Source: Smallanthus sonchifolius
Taxonomy: Eukaryota > Streptophyta > Magnoliopsida > Asterales > Asteraceae
Length of the DNA: 64,000 bases
NCBI GenBank assembly: GCA_023525975.1
Contig: JAKNSE010000037.1
Coordinates: 7,174,501 to 7,238,500 of the forward strand
Direction of reading: 5' to 3'
Part shown: positions 32,413-45,407 of the stretch, piece after piece
Layout of the letters: the number at the start of each line of letters is the position of its first letter
How positions within the stretch are numbered: the first letter of the stretch is position 1
Translations under genes and position numbers: made by a program
The notes under the pieces: model-generated
Databases searched by the model: none
Seen by the model: the letters and a program-made list of their open reading frames with translations, nothing else
Told to the model about the DNA's origin: nothing

Positions 32413-35410
32413 AGTCTACCCCCTTAAAAGAGGATTCGCCCTCGAATCCTTCGTCAGTATAAACCAACTCAACACGTCCATCCATTCTTACTCGTGCACC
32501 CCATTCAATATACTAATCCGTTATTTTGCATATATCCTTTCTAGTATCGCGTAGTATAACATAGCCAGTTATCCGCTCACTTGCCTCATTCCATCCTGAG
32601 TTACGGGCACAATTGTCCTTTGTCTCCGTATAATCTAAATGTTTTCGTCATTCTAAGGTCCTTGTCCCTCACAGACAAGATTATTGGTTGCTTTACTATC
32701 ATCCGTCCATCCCATTCCTCCTTTATGCTCAAATCACCATCTTGCGCTATTATTTCTTAAACTCCATCCCACTGCCCTACCCATAAGGGCATCGTCTTTG
32801 TCCTTTACTGAGGACCTCTAGGAGCTTATGCAAAGCTACACTAGTCCCCACAAAATTTCTCCACCATAGTATCTTGTGACCTCCTTATCGTGCATTCAAT
32901 ACGCCCCTTAGACTTGCACATATACCCAATACTAAGGTCGTCTTTACCGGCTCTTGATGTTTCTCAAAAGCTCCCTTACCTCCTTCCTTTCTATCTTGAC
33001 AACCAAACACATGCTTCACTTGAATGCTCCACATGAGCTCGCTTTGAGCTAGTCTTACACTTACCAGCGTAGGCATCACCTTCCGAGTCACCTACGTGCA
33101 ATCCTGCACTTACCCCTCCTATGTTTCACTCTTCTCATGGTTTCCCAACTAATACCATGCGATTATCAACCACATCTCATTTATCAATTGCGAACGTAAA
33201 GTCCGTCTTGTCGCATGCCTCAGCCACCTCTTGCCAAGCCCAGAGAAAATATTCCCATCCTTTCCTGTGTTTCATTGACATAATTCCTTGCATGTAACAT
33301 ATTCCATGAAGACCTTACCATCACGTCCTCCACTATGTGCTAACGTCTTATGCGTCGTCATCTCGATCACGTCATAACCAATTTCAATCAAGCTTCCACG
33401 TAAAGCTTTCATTGCCATCTCTCTCTGCGGCACCCCTCGGCTCTGTGCTCTGCATTCCCGAGATATAAGTATAGGCATCTCCCACGAGCACCTCGCCGAT
33501 CATCTCGAATGACATCCAAACTCCTCGTATCACCTCGATGCATCAACTTTGAGTAAATCGTAAAGATAATAACACTATTCTTAAGCACACCGACCATCCT
33601 TCATATGCATAACTAAGTGCGTACTACGAGGACACACATCGACACAACAAAACTACTATTCACATAATGTCCTACGTATGTACTAGTATCACCACCTTCT
33701 AACTTGTACAAAGTGCACACACAACAACTAGCTGGACGTGAGCAAATCTACCTATGTGCAATATGACCTCGTCATTTATAAACACACACACACAACTGAA
33801 CCCTATCTTCTATTCACCCCAGCGGGTCGTACCAATGGTCCAGGATAACACAATAATTAGTCTAGACACAAGACATCACCCTAATCATTTATACACATGA
33901 TATATAAGTCATAATTCCCCACAGAACCTCGTCCTACACTTTCACACAAAGTACAACACACCCATTGCACTCCAAACATCACCTGATCATTATCACATCG
34001 GTGACACTATCTTAAAATTGTAGACACAAACAATTTCAAAACTCATGTCTATACAAGTCTACTCATACCATCTAATTAACCATGCACTAGCACCACATCA
34101 AGAATTATATTTCATACGAAATCACGTTGTTCAAAGGTAATCACAGCATACCACACTAAATTTAACATTGCACTCACCATAGTAGGCTATCACAAATACG
34201 ACCATTTTTAGTCATGGTCAATTCACCACGCGGTAAAACTCAGAACCAATGTCAAATCAAATAATCCATATTTGCATTAAGTATCACACCACGTAGACAT
34301 CTAGTTAGTCATAACGTCAAATCAACCGGAAATCTCTCGTGACAACTGCCATACTAACTACTCATCAAGCAATCGAGAATCCCATACATGGCCCGCCAAA
34401 TCACAACTAGACCAAGTCAGGTGCATCTGGCGTGTCCTCCCCTGTTTCCGCTTGAAACAAAGCTCTCTTAACCCCAGCATGTGGTCGATCTCTCAATCGT
34501 GTAGGTCCACATCCTGGAAGAGAATCACATACAACTGAGACTGCTCTCCTTTTTCCATCCCGTCTCTCCAACCATAGCTCCACTCGGTATGTCGCCGACC
34601 AAAGTTCTAATCACACTTGGCGTGAGAAGCGCCAACACTACTCCCATTTCACTAGCAGTTTCACCCTCAGCGGTCTTCGTCATGACTGGTCGTTCAGCAT
34701 TCCCTCTAGCAAGAGAATCATGCTTGACCGATCTCGTATGCATCATTTTAACCACCTAATCCTGCTCAATATAGAACGTTAAAGCGATTACTCTGGGCAT
34801 AAATTCAGAATATGAGAGTAATCATAGACTACCAAATCAAAGAATCAAATGCAATTTGGTGGTCCACATCACTGCTCGGATTCTAAACCCTTCACATCAT
34901 ACTCACACTAACTTTCTACCTTCATGCACACCGGATGCACATGCATCCCACACAAGGCACATAGCATCACACAATAATCTAGCACGTCATCATAATAATC
35001 ACAATTGCACACCACATGTAATTACACACAAATTCACTAACCATGCTAACACACCAAGCTATGTCACTTAACGCAACTAATGCTACTCTACATTAACTAG
35101 CTCACAAAACATGATTTCACCATGTCACACTACACACTTTAAGTAGTTCTACATACTACTACAACACATAGTACACATCACGTTCCCACACGGAACCATA
35201 AATCACACACTCACACCAATCACTTTACCTAGTGTAACACTGAACAAAGGGTAATTAATAATTACTGCTTAACTCAAAAGACGTACCTCTTGGCTCGCGG
35301 TTACTCGTGGTGGCATTCGTTTCACCTTTGTCCAATTTTCGGTTTAAGTTAAAGTATTTTATTTGTTTAAAAATACCAGTTTTCTATTAAACCTGGCTCC
35401 TAAACCAACT
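32413..35410 (-). other. Non-coding interior of the LARD
   Basis: Minus-strand purine tract CCTCTTTTAAGGGGGTAGAC at 32433-32414 by the 3' LTR. Several 60-76-codon minus frames (e.g. 34755-34525, 33091-32885) carry no family motif. C/A-rich plus strand throughout. Nothing else recognised. Confidence 0.6.
35392..35407 (-). other. Degenerate primer binding site of the LARD
   Basis: Reverse strand TGGTTTAGGAGCCAGG, three bases from the LTR. It matches the initiator-Met site TGGTATCAGAGCCAGG at most positions. Confidence 0.65.
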
Positions 35411-38042
35411 TGTAAGACCCCAATCCGGGCATCCTAAAGTTGGTTCTCATAACGGGTCGTTTTCATTAAAAACACATTTATTGCAATTCAAACTACAGCG
35501 GAATTCTTTCAAAACTCATTTATGACCATTTAATGTTATTAGGTTTACCTTACGAATGTCTACACACCGATCAGAGTTACGCCGCTTCCAAGCCAAGATA
35601 CGTCAATACACCGCTTACCTGCGAACAATCTAACGTACACACAAAATCAGCTACGCTGAGTGAGTTCTAATAGTTTAATTTTAAATAAAAACCATCACAC
35701 CAAGTTCTTCGTTTTCATTCACTCAGGACCCTCCAGTCCTTATAAAATATAATTACGCTTCTATTTTTAACGAATGACTAATCCCTTGTCATCCCACGAC
35801 ATCCCATAACCGTTTATCACCCGAGACTCAACCCGTACTACCAATATAAATAGTAATAACCTTACAATCACAACCGCATAGACTCAACATACTATGCTAG
35901 CAACTCATATCCAAAAATACACAGTACCTCGACCCTGTGTTAACACATTCTACCTAGACATTAACACGTTCGGCCTTAACCAAGGCTCTCAAAATTAACA
36001 TACGCAACCCTTATACACGTCACATCACAAGTCCTGACTCAACGGTCAGTCTAACTCTACACGTCACATTCAACACGTCACATTAACACAATCTCATACA
36101 CAATAAATATGACTGATCACTAGCATGCAATTTAACACATATATGTATGCATGCAAACACATACCTCATCACTGCACCCTCGCCAGGGCATTAACACACC
36201 CCGAGCGCATCAACACACCCCGAGCACATCATTAACCTGTTACATAAACGTCACCCTTGGTGACTTCCCGAAGGACCCCGTCCTCCACGATCCCGTTTGC
36301 CATGTCATAAAGACCAAGCCGCAAACACAATACTCGTCGTGTCCCGTGGACATCGACACAAGCACACAACACAAATATGAACTTTTAATAACACACATCA
36401 TATGCATGAATCATTAACTATACCTGCACCTTACACACGACACTAACACAACATATCTCACGTGCCATCATGGCCCTTTAGACTTTAAGCTCGACTCTCC
36501 CAGTCCAACCCTTAACACGTCGCACATTAATATCTCGTCTCTGTGACTCACACATTTCTACGCACGCGCCATGACCCTACGACTCTCAATTAAGCAATTT
36601 ATACTCAAACATATCGGTATATACCCTGTAAACATTAACACAATTAATTATATTAATACCACGTGAATGTGTGTACGATATCCCCAAAACCGTAAAACGT
36701 TTAAAAGAAGGGGGATTAGAAACTCACTAGCTATGCCAAGCCTCAGTCCTTGCTCTACAACTCGTCCATTCATGCTCGGGTCCCAAACCTGACAAACGCG
36801 TGATCTCATGACCAACACACGTTCAAAACTTACGTCTAATAATGAAAATAATTATAACTAAATCCCGACACCCAACTCGTCATCACCACGTCTCTTCTTC
36901 GCTTGCATGTAGGCACATGCAAGTGCCATACCATCCCTAGCCCCACGAACATGCGCACGCCCTAACCGGGTTCCCATGCATGCATGCATGCATACACGTT
37001 GTGCGTAAACCCTAATCGTGTGTAACCCGATCCTTCTCTCACCCTGTCCACCATCGTGAACCATCCACGTGCACCACTGCCAAGCTCTGCCATCGTCATC
37101 CCCGCCTAACCGTAACCTTAACCGTCATGCACCACCGTAGCCCACGTCAAGTCTCTCCTAGCCGGTTTCGTCGCTCCCCGACTATTCCCGAGTTCACTAT
37201 CAGTGTGGCCGCAACACCACTGCCATAACCGGCTGCCGTGCACTACAACCGTCACGACCACCGCACCCCGACCGCCCGTCGCCGTCACAGCCGGCACTGC
37301 CACCTCCTTGTCACTCCTCCGCTTACAACCGTGGTGTGCCACCACAGTAACTACCACCGCCATTGTCGACCCCTTCTCCTTGCCGCGAACCTCCATAGAG
37401 CCGCTGTCGGAGCCGCCACCTTTGCTTCCTTCCTTCATCGTCGTCTCCCAATCTGCCCTCCTTCTTTCTCTTTCTTCGGCCGCTGACCACCGTCTCGCAC
37501 TAATGTTGTGACTGCAGTCGATCACCTTCTCTCACTTCTTCTTCGGTTTTGAATTGCTAACAGCGTACTAGCATCACCTAGCCGATTCCGACCACCCCAC
37601 CTGCATACTCGAAACCCTACTCTCAGTTTTTTACTTCAACTGAATATGAAACAGAAATGAATGAGAACGGAGATTACCTTCATGTGATTTGGAGTCGTAC
37701 GCTTGAAAACGCTACCTCGAGCTCCACCATCGCCGGCTCCTCCGATCCGCGACGTCTCTCCTTTTCTCGGCTCCTTCCTCCTTTGCCGGCACACGCACCT
37801 AGGCCAAAAGTGGCCTAATAACATAGTATTTAAACCCTAAGATCTTTCAATCGGGTCCCTATGTTTCCATCTCGTACGTTTTGATCCCGAACTATCTTTT
37901 AAATAACTAACCGTGTTAGTTAATTTCGTTAAAACGCATCATGCGTGACAAATCTTACCTCCCTTTCTTTTCTTTTATTATTATTACAATTCGGGTCGTC
38001 CATTAACCCGAATTATAAATTTATAAATTCCGGGATGTTACA
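35411..38042 (-). repeat. 5' LTR of the LARD (2,632 bp)
   Basis: TGTAAGACCCC on the plus strand to GGGATGTTACA at 38042. Differs from the other LTR by scattered substitutions and small indels, for example an extra CGAGCGCATC-type repeat near 36200. So the insertion is not recent. The 135-codon minus frame at 37525-37118 is LTR low-complexity sequence. Confidence 0.9.
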
Positions 38043-38246
38043 AAACTAAGCGTCAATCAAGAGGATAAAATCGGGATTCGTGAATATCGTTAGCCATGGG
38101 AGAAAAATGATTAAGTCATCATAACATATATTTTTTATCGGCAACCGTCAATCGAGATTCAAATGCCTACAGATATTTAATTTTTGTTAGAACAATTATC
38201 GTCGTATTAATGAATTTATATATATACATATATCTATATACATATA

Positions 38247-38541
38247 GGGTGAGGTTCAAATGCTAACCAATATTTATGTGATAACCATGATAACCACTTT
38301 CAAATATAGTGTTACGTATATGTATCAATTATCATTATGTTAATGTTACATATATGTAACATTATTTGGTACGTATACGTAAGACTCATCATTTCCGTAT
38401 TTACGTTCAAAATATTTATTCTAGATACTTAAATACTATTTTAACAATTAAAAGAAAAAATAATTCATACATTATGTGATTGTTTTATAGTGGTTAGTAC
38501 GGTTATCGTATAAAAAGTTGGTTAGCATATGAAACCTTAAC
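38247..38541. mobile_element. TA-flanked inverted-repeat element, copy 2 (295 bp)
   Basis: Seen: GGGTGAGGTTCAAATGCTAA at the left; the reverse of the right end is similar but decayed (GTTAAGGTTTCATATGCTAA). Same family as 8324-8628, opposite orientation. It lies between (TA/CA)-rich tracts (38216-38246 and 38542-38583) and carries TACGTATACGTAA at 38370-38382. Confidence 0.75.
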
Positions 38542-38583
38542 TATACATACATATATATATATACACACATACATACATACATA

Positions 38584-40959
38584 GGGGATGGATAAATCGC
38601 AAACCCCCTATAGTTGTAGAAACTTTGCAAACTCATTGCTAACCATTGATTGTAAATCATCTATGGCATAGATAAAATACCACTTTATTGAAATGAACAA
38701 CATGTTTATTTATTGGGAAAAGGACAGAAAAGGCATAATAGTCAAAATACTTACTACAAAAGTTGTCTTGAAAATTATTATCTCTGCATGTACGAAACAT
38801 CACATCTAGAGTTCACTCCTTTCAAGATTTACTCATAATCTAAAGTATCTTTTGGATATTATATCTTAAAATTTCAAAACCTTCCATATCTAAAAAAAAA
38901 TAAGAGTTACAGATCTATAGAAGAAGGTCAAAAGGAAAAATTAAGACAACGGGTATCTATTAGCGGTGGCTAGGATTATGTCCAGTACGTGCGGTTTCAG
39001 ACGAAGGCGATGGTGGTGGAGCGAAAAACGACGTGTCAAGGCAGCAACGACTTTCGCATGATGGTGTCTGGAGAGGTTCCTCTAGAACAGGCGATTGATA
39101 GGTCTTTTTGCTTTTCCGGCCAGGGCATTCTGACAATTTTATGGCTTTAACGAGATTGGTCCGGCGATGAAGCTTGTATACGAAAGGGGAGGGATGCATG
39201 CGAGAACGATGAAATTAACAATAAAATGGTATGTTCCCTTCCTTTTACTTTGTTGACCTTACCTCTTTTTACTTTGTTGGCCTTACCTCTTTTTACTTTG
39301 TTAACCTTACATAAAATTTCAAAACCGTCCATATCTCAAAAATTAAGAGTTACAAAAAATTTCAGATCATATAAATAGAGGAAAAATTAAAACTTATAAA
39401 TCTATAGAAAAAGGAGAATTAAAATTTCAAAACAAAAAGAACCAGAGGAAAAATTAAGAGTTACATATCTTTGCTGTTACATATGAAACAAATAGAACTA
39501 ACTACATGTAAGAATAAGTGTGCTTCTTTTTGAATTTTTTTTACATGTGTAACTCAATATACCGTAGCATCTGAAACATATACAAGAACTATAGGTAAAA
39601 ACAAGTGTATGTAGCAACTTAAATTTTAAGAAAAATCTGGTTACATAATATTTAAACTTTAAGAAACATATAGTTACATGTGTAATCTTTAACAAAAATC
39701 AAAATTGTTAAGTAAGATAAACTTTACTTTTTGATAATGTGACAGGGCAAAAAGGGATAGAGGAACAACGAGGACAGGTAAATGGAAAAAAAAAAAACAA
39801 GAATGGTTTGGCATACAAACACGCTCATCACCTCTTCAGTCGTATACGGGTAATAGATTGTTAAAAGAAAATCAAATAGAAGGGTTAATAAAGATAGGAT
39901 TTGGGAAGCTCTTGTCATTCAAAGTTGATGGAATACTAGCAAAGATAGTGTGCTATGTGTTAGTTATAGCGTATGTAAATGTTACATGTATGTTATAATG
40001 TTATATATAATGTTACACATACATGTTACATAGAACAACATAAAAAGGATTGTGGTTAGCTCATCTTCTTAGTTTATAAAAATATGAATCCCAATAAACA
40101 TTACAAAGTTCTTCATCCTACCATTTATTAATTATAGTAGATAAATAGTCACAGATATAGTGGTTGATAAATTGTGTGTTACATACGCTTTATATGTAAT
40201 TAATGTGTGTTACATAAAATAATAAAACAATGAAATGAATGTGTGCTAGTTATGGAACCTTTGGAGTTCCTTTCAAGTTTTGCTACACTCGATTGGTTAG
40301 TTCTAAAACTATTATTGTACTATGGTTAGTTCAAGTTTTTTACTCCAAAACTTGGTGAATTCCTTTACAAAATAAAACATCTTCATTCAGAAAGAATCAC
40401 GATCTTCTATGGATTTAAAAATATTTCAGATGGGTTCAGGAGCACAAATAAAACAGCATATTAAAATGAACAACAAATCACTAAAAATCTCGAAAGAAAA
40501 ACAAGTAATCTAAAAATGAAGAAAGACAAATGCAATAGTAGGTTGTGTAACATATAGCATTTAGATGTATGTAAAAATACTAACACGTGTAACATAATTA
40601 ACAATTCGCAGTTAGATATATGTAATAATAGTTACATATGTAACATATTGCATTTACATATATGTTTAAAAGGGTTACAACCGATCAGGTGAAAAAACAT
40701 ATGTAACAAACCCTCTTAATCTTGGACATTTAGATTTCATATGAAAAAAAACATATCTAACAAGCTCTCCTTTTAAATTCAAGGAAAAAACAAACTTACA
40801 GGTGGTGTGTCAAAGATTGGTTACCCGATATGAACAAAATATGGAACTTTTGAGGGCTTTTTTTCCGATTAGTGATTCATAACCTAAAATAAGGTCATGT
40901 TACATGTATGTAGTCAGTAACTTTTTATTAGTTGAACATTACACTATTTACATTGTGTA
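38584..40959. other. Unclassified AT-rich DNA with ACATATGTAAC words (left of hAT element)
   Basis: Recurrent GTTACATATGTAAC-like palindromic phrases occur here and continue in 43910-45407, so the hAT element probably landed inside one older repeat. Small frames at 39199-38960 and 39332-39147 on the minus strand lack family motifs. Confidence 0.35.
39243..39312. repeat. Three copies of a 24-bp tandem repeat
   Basis: TTTTTACTTTGTTGACCTTA-type units start every 24 bp (ACTTTG at 39247, 39271 and 39295). Confidence 0.85.
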
Positions 40960-41279
40960 AACTAGCATAGTGGTGCACAAAAAAACTGGTTTTTTTTTTA
41001 ACCCGGTCCAAACCGGCAAACCGGTTTGGGTTGAACCGGTTGGGACCAAACCGGTTCGGGTTGAACTGGTTGGGACCAAACCGGTTCGGGTTGCCCAAAA
41101 ACCGCCGGTTTGAAACCGGTTTGTATATTTCTAGATGTGATCGGGTTTGAAACCGGTTTTTTTGAACCGGGTTGGGTAACCGGTTTTCAAACCGGTTTGA
41201 ACCGTTGGGCATAAAATAGCCATTGCCGTTTGGGTCGATTTTGGCCGTTTTTTTGGCCCCACTTGCACTCTTAAAACAC

Positions 41280-41288
41280 TATAAATAG
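41280..41288 (+). promoter_or_regulatory. TATA box of the hAT transposase gene
   Basis: TATAAATAG lies 122 bp before the ATG at 41402, followed by a CT-rich leader. Confidence 0.55.
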
Positions 41289-41401
41289 GTGGGGGGTGTT
41301 TAGGGTTGATCACACCTCTCTTTACACTCTCTAATCTCTAAAACCGCTCTTTAACCGCTCAAAAACGCTCTCTATACTCTCTCTAAACTAAAAAAAAAAG
41401 C

Positions 41402-43481
41402 ATGGCAAGTTTTGGTGTTGGTGGTTCCTCAAACGAAGTTACCGTTGCGGAAATTCGAGCAACAACGAGAAATCCGGCAATTTGGTGCAATTACGATCTA
41501 TGTTTGTTGTCAAACGGGAAGGAACGTGCTCGGTGCAAGATGTGTGGTGTGTTTTTGGGGAAAGATTCAAACACTAGTTTGAAAACGCATATGGAAAAAT
41601 CTTGCCCGTCCTTGAAGGGAATTCCAAGTGAAGGTCAAGCCTCGATGACAAGGGAAGGAGGAATTTGGAACTTTGATCCAAATATTGTTCGAGATCGAAT
41701 GGCGAGGTTAGTGATTCAAGAAGGATTGCCGTTCAACCACTTTGACAATCCGTGCTTGACAAAGATGATTCAAGAGACACTCCAACCACGTTATCATCAA
41801 GTAAATCGCACAACCCTTAGACGAGATTGTATAAAAATGTGGAAAAAGCAAAAAAAGAATTAATTTTGGGGTTTGAAAATTTGCAAACCGGTGTAAACTT
41901 AACCACCGATGTTTGGTCGGCTCCACATGGTATACCCGATTCGTACCTTTGCGTTACCGCGCATTGGGTTGATCCCAATACGTGGCAAATGATGAAGCGT
42001 ACAATCGCGTTTGACTTGTTTGAATATCCACACACCGGCGAATTTTTTTTTATATATTGGATGGTGTTATAACCGAATTTAAATTACAAAATAAACTTTT
42101 TTCAATGTCTTTTGATAATGCATCAAATAATACAAATGCGGTTCAAAAACTAAAAAATAAATAAAAGCCGGTTTGCAACGGCGTTTTTTTCCATAGTCGA
42201 TGTGTCGCACACATCATTAACTTGGCGGTGCAAGCCGGGCTTGAAATTGATGAGGTTTCAAACTTAACATATACTTTTCGACAAATGCTTAAAGATATTT
42301 TTAGTAACAAAAAAAGATACCATGATTATATTAGATTTTGTCGTGAAACGAATAATCTTTGCTTAGATCCGAATTGGGACGTCGAGACAAGATGGAACTC
42401 GACTTATACTATTTTTTATAGCGCTTTACGACAAAGAGAAACTTTAGAACTATTTCATGAAATACTTGCCTCAAAACCTCGTCGGAAAATTCTAAAGTTT
42501 CCTTCTACAAGTTGGGACATTTTAAAAGACGTAACCGAATTGCTTGAAGTTTTCAAAACCGCCACCACCTTTTTATCTGGTGTTTATTATCCCACAAGTC
42601 CATTAACACTAAAACAAATATATTTAATGGCTAACAAGTTGTATGACCTTGAAAATAAAAACTCTCTTTTTACAAAAATGATAGAACCGATGAAAGAAAA
42701 ATTAGTGAAATATTTTAAAGAAATGCCTCCCGTTATAATTTGCGCCGACGCGTTAAACCCTACTATAAATGTTTACGGGGTTGAAACTTTGATTGATAGA
42801 ATTACTTACGCTTTGAATTTGGATAGCGAAGACATCCATTTTGCACAAGTTACAAAAACATATTTTAACAAATGTTTACAAGATTTATTTGATGTTTATT
42901 TACATAAATATGGTATAACTCTGACTCCACATGAAACAATGGGTACATCATCAAGTGGTAGCTCGAGAGATGTTAATTTGAATTTATATAACGAAATGTT
43001 AAATGAATTTAGTAAACGGGCTCGAGGTACCACCCCGAGTAGCGAACTCGGAAGGTATATTGGCACAAACTTTTTAGCGTTTATGCCACCTACCGTTTTT
43101 GAGGATTTTGATATTTTGGCATGGTGGAAAAAAAACGAAGCTTCGTTTCCGATTCTTTCCGCCATGGCCCGTGATGTACTAACCGTCCAAGCTTCCACGG
43201 TAGCTTCGGAATCTGCGTTTTCTTTTAGTGGCAGGGTATTATCGATACGAAGGACTAGACTCACACCCGTAGCGATGGAAATGTGCATTTGCTTGAAGGA
43301 CCATTTGGATGCGATGGATAGGATACAAGACCAAACTTCTCTCGAAGACGAAATTCAAGCCGAAGAAACCATACACAACAACGAGGTTGATCTTAGAATA
43401 TCCGAACCAGTCACCGATGAAGAACTAGCCGAAGATGCAAGGCTACGAAATTCTAGTTCCGAAGACAACGCACAAGAATAA
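41402..43481 (+). pseudogene. hAT transposase (BED finger, DDE, hAT dimerisation), broken
   Basis: Seen: ATG 41402, MASFGVGGSS start. BED-type finger around residues 28-65 (IWCNYDLC, CKMCG, HMEKSC). An A-run near 41850 shifts the frame. TTDVWSAPHG holds the expected first catalytic Asp. A second break lies in the T9 run near 42050. A third frame has SFDNASNN (second Asp), a stop at 42162-42164, then CVAHIINLAVQ, and runs open from there to 43481. The C-terminal block WWKKNEASFPILSAMARDVL and ASTVASESAFSFSGR is the hAT dimerisation domain, with the likely catalytic Glu. Total about 690 codons, normal for plant Ac/DAYSLEEPER-like hAT proteins. Breaks lie mostly at homopolymers, so sequencing error is an alternative to decay for some of them; the TAA is a true stop if the bases are right. 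Confidence 0.9.
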
Positions 43482-43909
43482 TCAATCAATATTCCAAAAA
43501 ATAAAACGTTGAACTTAATGTTTTATATTTGTTATATTTTTGTAATGTTTTACAATTTTATAAATTTATCTTGTCATGTTTTTTAATTTCCGAACTTTTC
43601 AAATATTAATAAACGTTGAACTTTAAGTATTAATGTTGCTATATTTTTTTTTGGATTTAATATTAAAAATTTAAAATTTATTTGAATTTTTTTTTTAATA
43701 AAAACCGGTTTAAACCGGTTTAAAGGGCAAACCGGTTTAAAACCAACCCTAACCGGTTTGACCGGTTTGACATTTCCCATTACTAAAACCGGTTTAACCC
43801 GAACCGGTTTGGGTCCAAACCGGTTTTGACTTTTTGTTGACCAAACCGGTTCGGGTCGGGTTGAACCGGTTTGGGTTAAAAAACCGATTTGTGCACCAGT
43901 AAACTAGCA

Positions 43910-45407
43910 TACAAGTTACATATGTAGCTAACACATGTTATATATGTAACTAGAATTGTTATTTAAACGGGATTTTTATTTTAAACGGATTTTTTTAAAC
44001 GAGATTCTTTTAAACAAGAATTTTAAATTCTTGGATCACTTGAAAAAGTTTGTGACATGTATTTATGTATGAGTAAATTTATATTTTATATATCGGGCCA
44101 CTTCGATAAAAACTTCTGGAAGGCAATTACATATGTAACATAATATATACATGTAACAACAAAAATGTAACCAATGTAACATTGTAATGTTACATATTTA
44201 CCGATCGTAAAATCATATTATAATAAATAACCCACATTATGTTTCGGTAAAAAAAGCAATGTAGAAAACCATAATAAAGGTACAATAAATAACCCACATT
44301 ATATTTCAGTAAAAAACCAACACTGTAAAAACCCATAATTGCTTCCAACTAAAGAATTCCGGTGAGTCGGAACCGGGTGGATGTGCTCACGAGTGTAGGT
44401 GAAGATGAACATATCCGGGGCTGATCTATTTCGCTACACTTGTTTATTTGGCCAAACAACCTTTTCATTTCAAGTACAATATACTCTCTTCAACATAACT
44501 ATAAAAACAAAGTCAATTATTAATAATTAAATAACAAAAATTCAAGGTATTGATTATATCTCAGATCAAGCCCAAAGGAATAAAAACTCACACATACAAT
44601 TCATATGTGTTACATATATAACTCAAGTTAACTACAAAAATAACATGAAAAATAACAAATAAAAAACTTATGCTCTAGATCCTTCACCCATTACATGGCG
44701 TTTGATTGAAGTTCCAAGTTCTAAACCCATTTTCTCTCTTAGTTATTATAATAGAACATGCTTTACTAAATTATAATTTAAATGTTAAAAAAATATAATA
44801 AACCGAATTAAGATGATTAGAAGAGGCAATACGTTTTGAAGTAATTAAATAAAAAGTTGGTTAGAGGAAAAAGTTGAAGTAGACAGAGATGGATTGTGAA
44901 TTGGAGAGTATATAAAGGCATCATGTGAAACTATGATCGAAGAAAACAAAAGATTGTAGAAGGAGACTCAAGAATTAAGAGCCTTAAAAATTTCCAACCA
45001 TTTTACATGCAACTCCCATAGGCTTCACTACAGATCCACATGAAAGCCTATTCAAATTTCAAAAAATTTGTCACTCTTCGCAAAGCTACCTGGGGATATG
45101 TGCAATCTAAGTGTCTCTGCGCGATCTTCCTCTTCGATTTACTTGATTTCATGTATTCCCGTCCTTCATCTTCCTTAGCATCCTTCGCATCAGCCCCAAT
45201 CAGAAGTTGGTCTAATACTCGATTGTTGTTAGTATTACGGTAGATTGAATCACTTACTTGTTTCTTAGCAAAGATCAACAAAGTTTATTTGTAGGAATAC
45301 ATAGAATCTGGAGAGAGAAAGTTGCACAATGAAGAAGAAACCCAACTATGGAGTTTTATAAAAAAAGAGGGTTAATAAAGATGAGAAGAGAGAGATAGAG
45401 ATAGAGT
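43910..45407. other. Unclassified AT-rich DNA with ACATATGTAAC words (right of hAT element)
   Basis: Continuation of 38584-40959. A 67-codon plus frame (45040-45243) and its mirror on the minus strand have no recognised motif. A TATATAAAGG phrase precedes it at 44910, so a small transcript cannot be excluded. Confidence 0.3.

Larger units (their letters stand above)
29807..38047 (-). mobile_element. Large non-coding LTR element (LARD-like), 29812-38042
   Basis: Seen: LTRs 29812-32412 and 35411-38042. On the minus strand they begin TGTAACATCCCGG and end GGGGTCTTACA. AAACT flanks both sides (29807-29811 and 38043-38047). Minus-strand order: 5' LTR (38042-35411), primer site at 35407-35392, ~3.0 kb interior, purine tract at 32433-32413, 3' LTR. 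The interior has no gag or pol motif in any frame I can recognise. Known: elements with long LTRs and kb-scale non-coding interiors are called LARDs and depend on proteins from relatives. The chromovirus-type locus at 54807-61124 shares the LTR ends and is a plausible relative. Confidence 0.92.
40960..43909 (+). mobile_element. hAT element with intact ends, 40968-43901
   Basis: Seen: AACTAGCA at 40960-40967 and again at 43902-43909, an exact 8-bp duplication. Terminal repeats TAGTGGTGCACAAA and, in reverse, TACTGGTGCACAAA. Both subterminal zones (40985-41210 and 43700-43890) are packed with AACCGGTT-type motifs, as in other hAT elements where such motifs bind the transposase. Length 2,934 bp. 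The single gene inside is broken, so it is now non-autonomous unless helped. Confidence 0.93.

Noticed and set aside
37118..37525. 135-codon minus frame and opposing plus frames of about 100 codons
   Set aside because: LTR low-complexity sequence; the partner LTR at 31500-31870 does not preserve the frame.
39147..39332. Lys-rich 61-codon minus frame
   Set aside because: Its KVNKVKRGK repeats are simply the 24-bp tandem repeat at 39243-39312.
45040..45281. Possible small gene with frames on both strands and TATATAAAGG upstream
   Set aside because: No family motif or splice support; left as an unclassified stretch.
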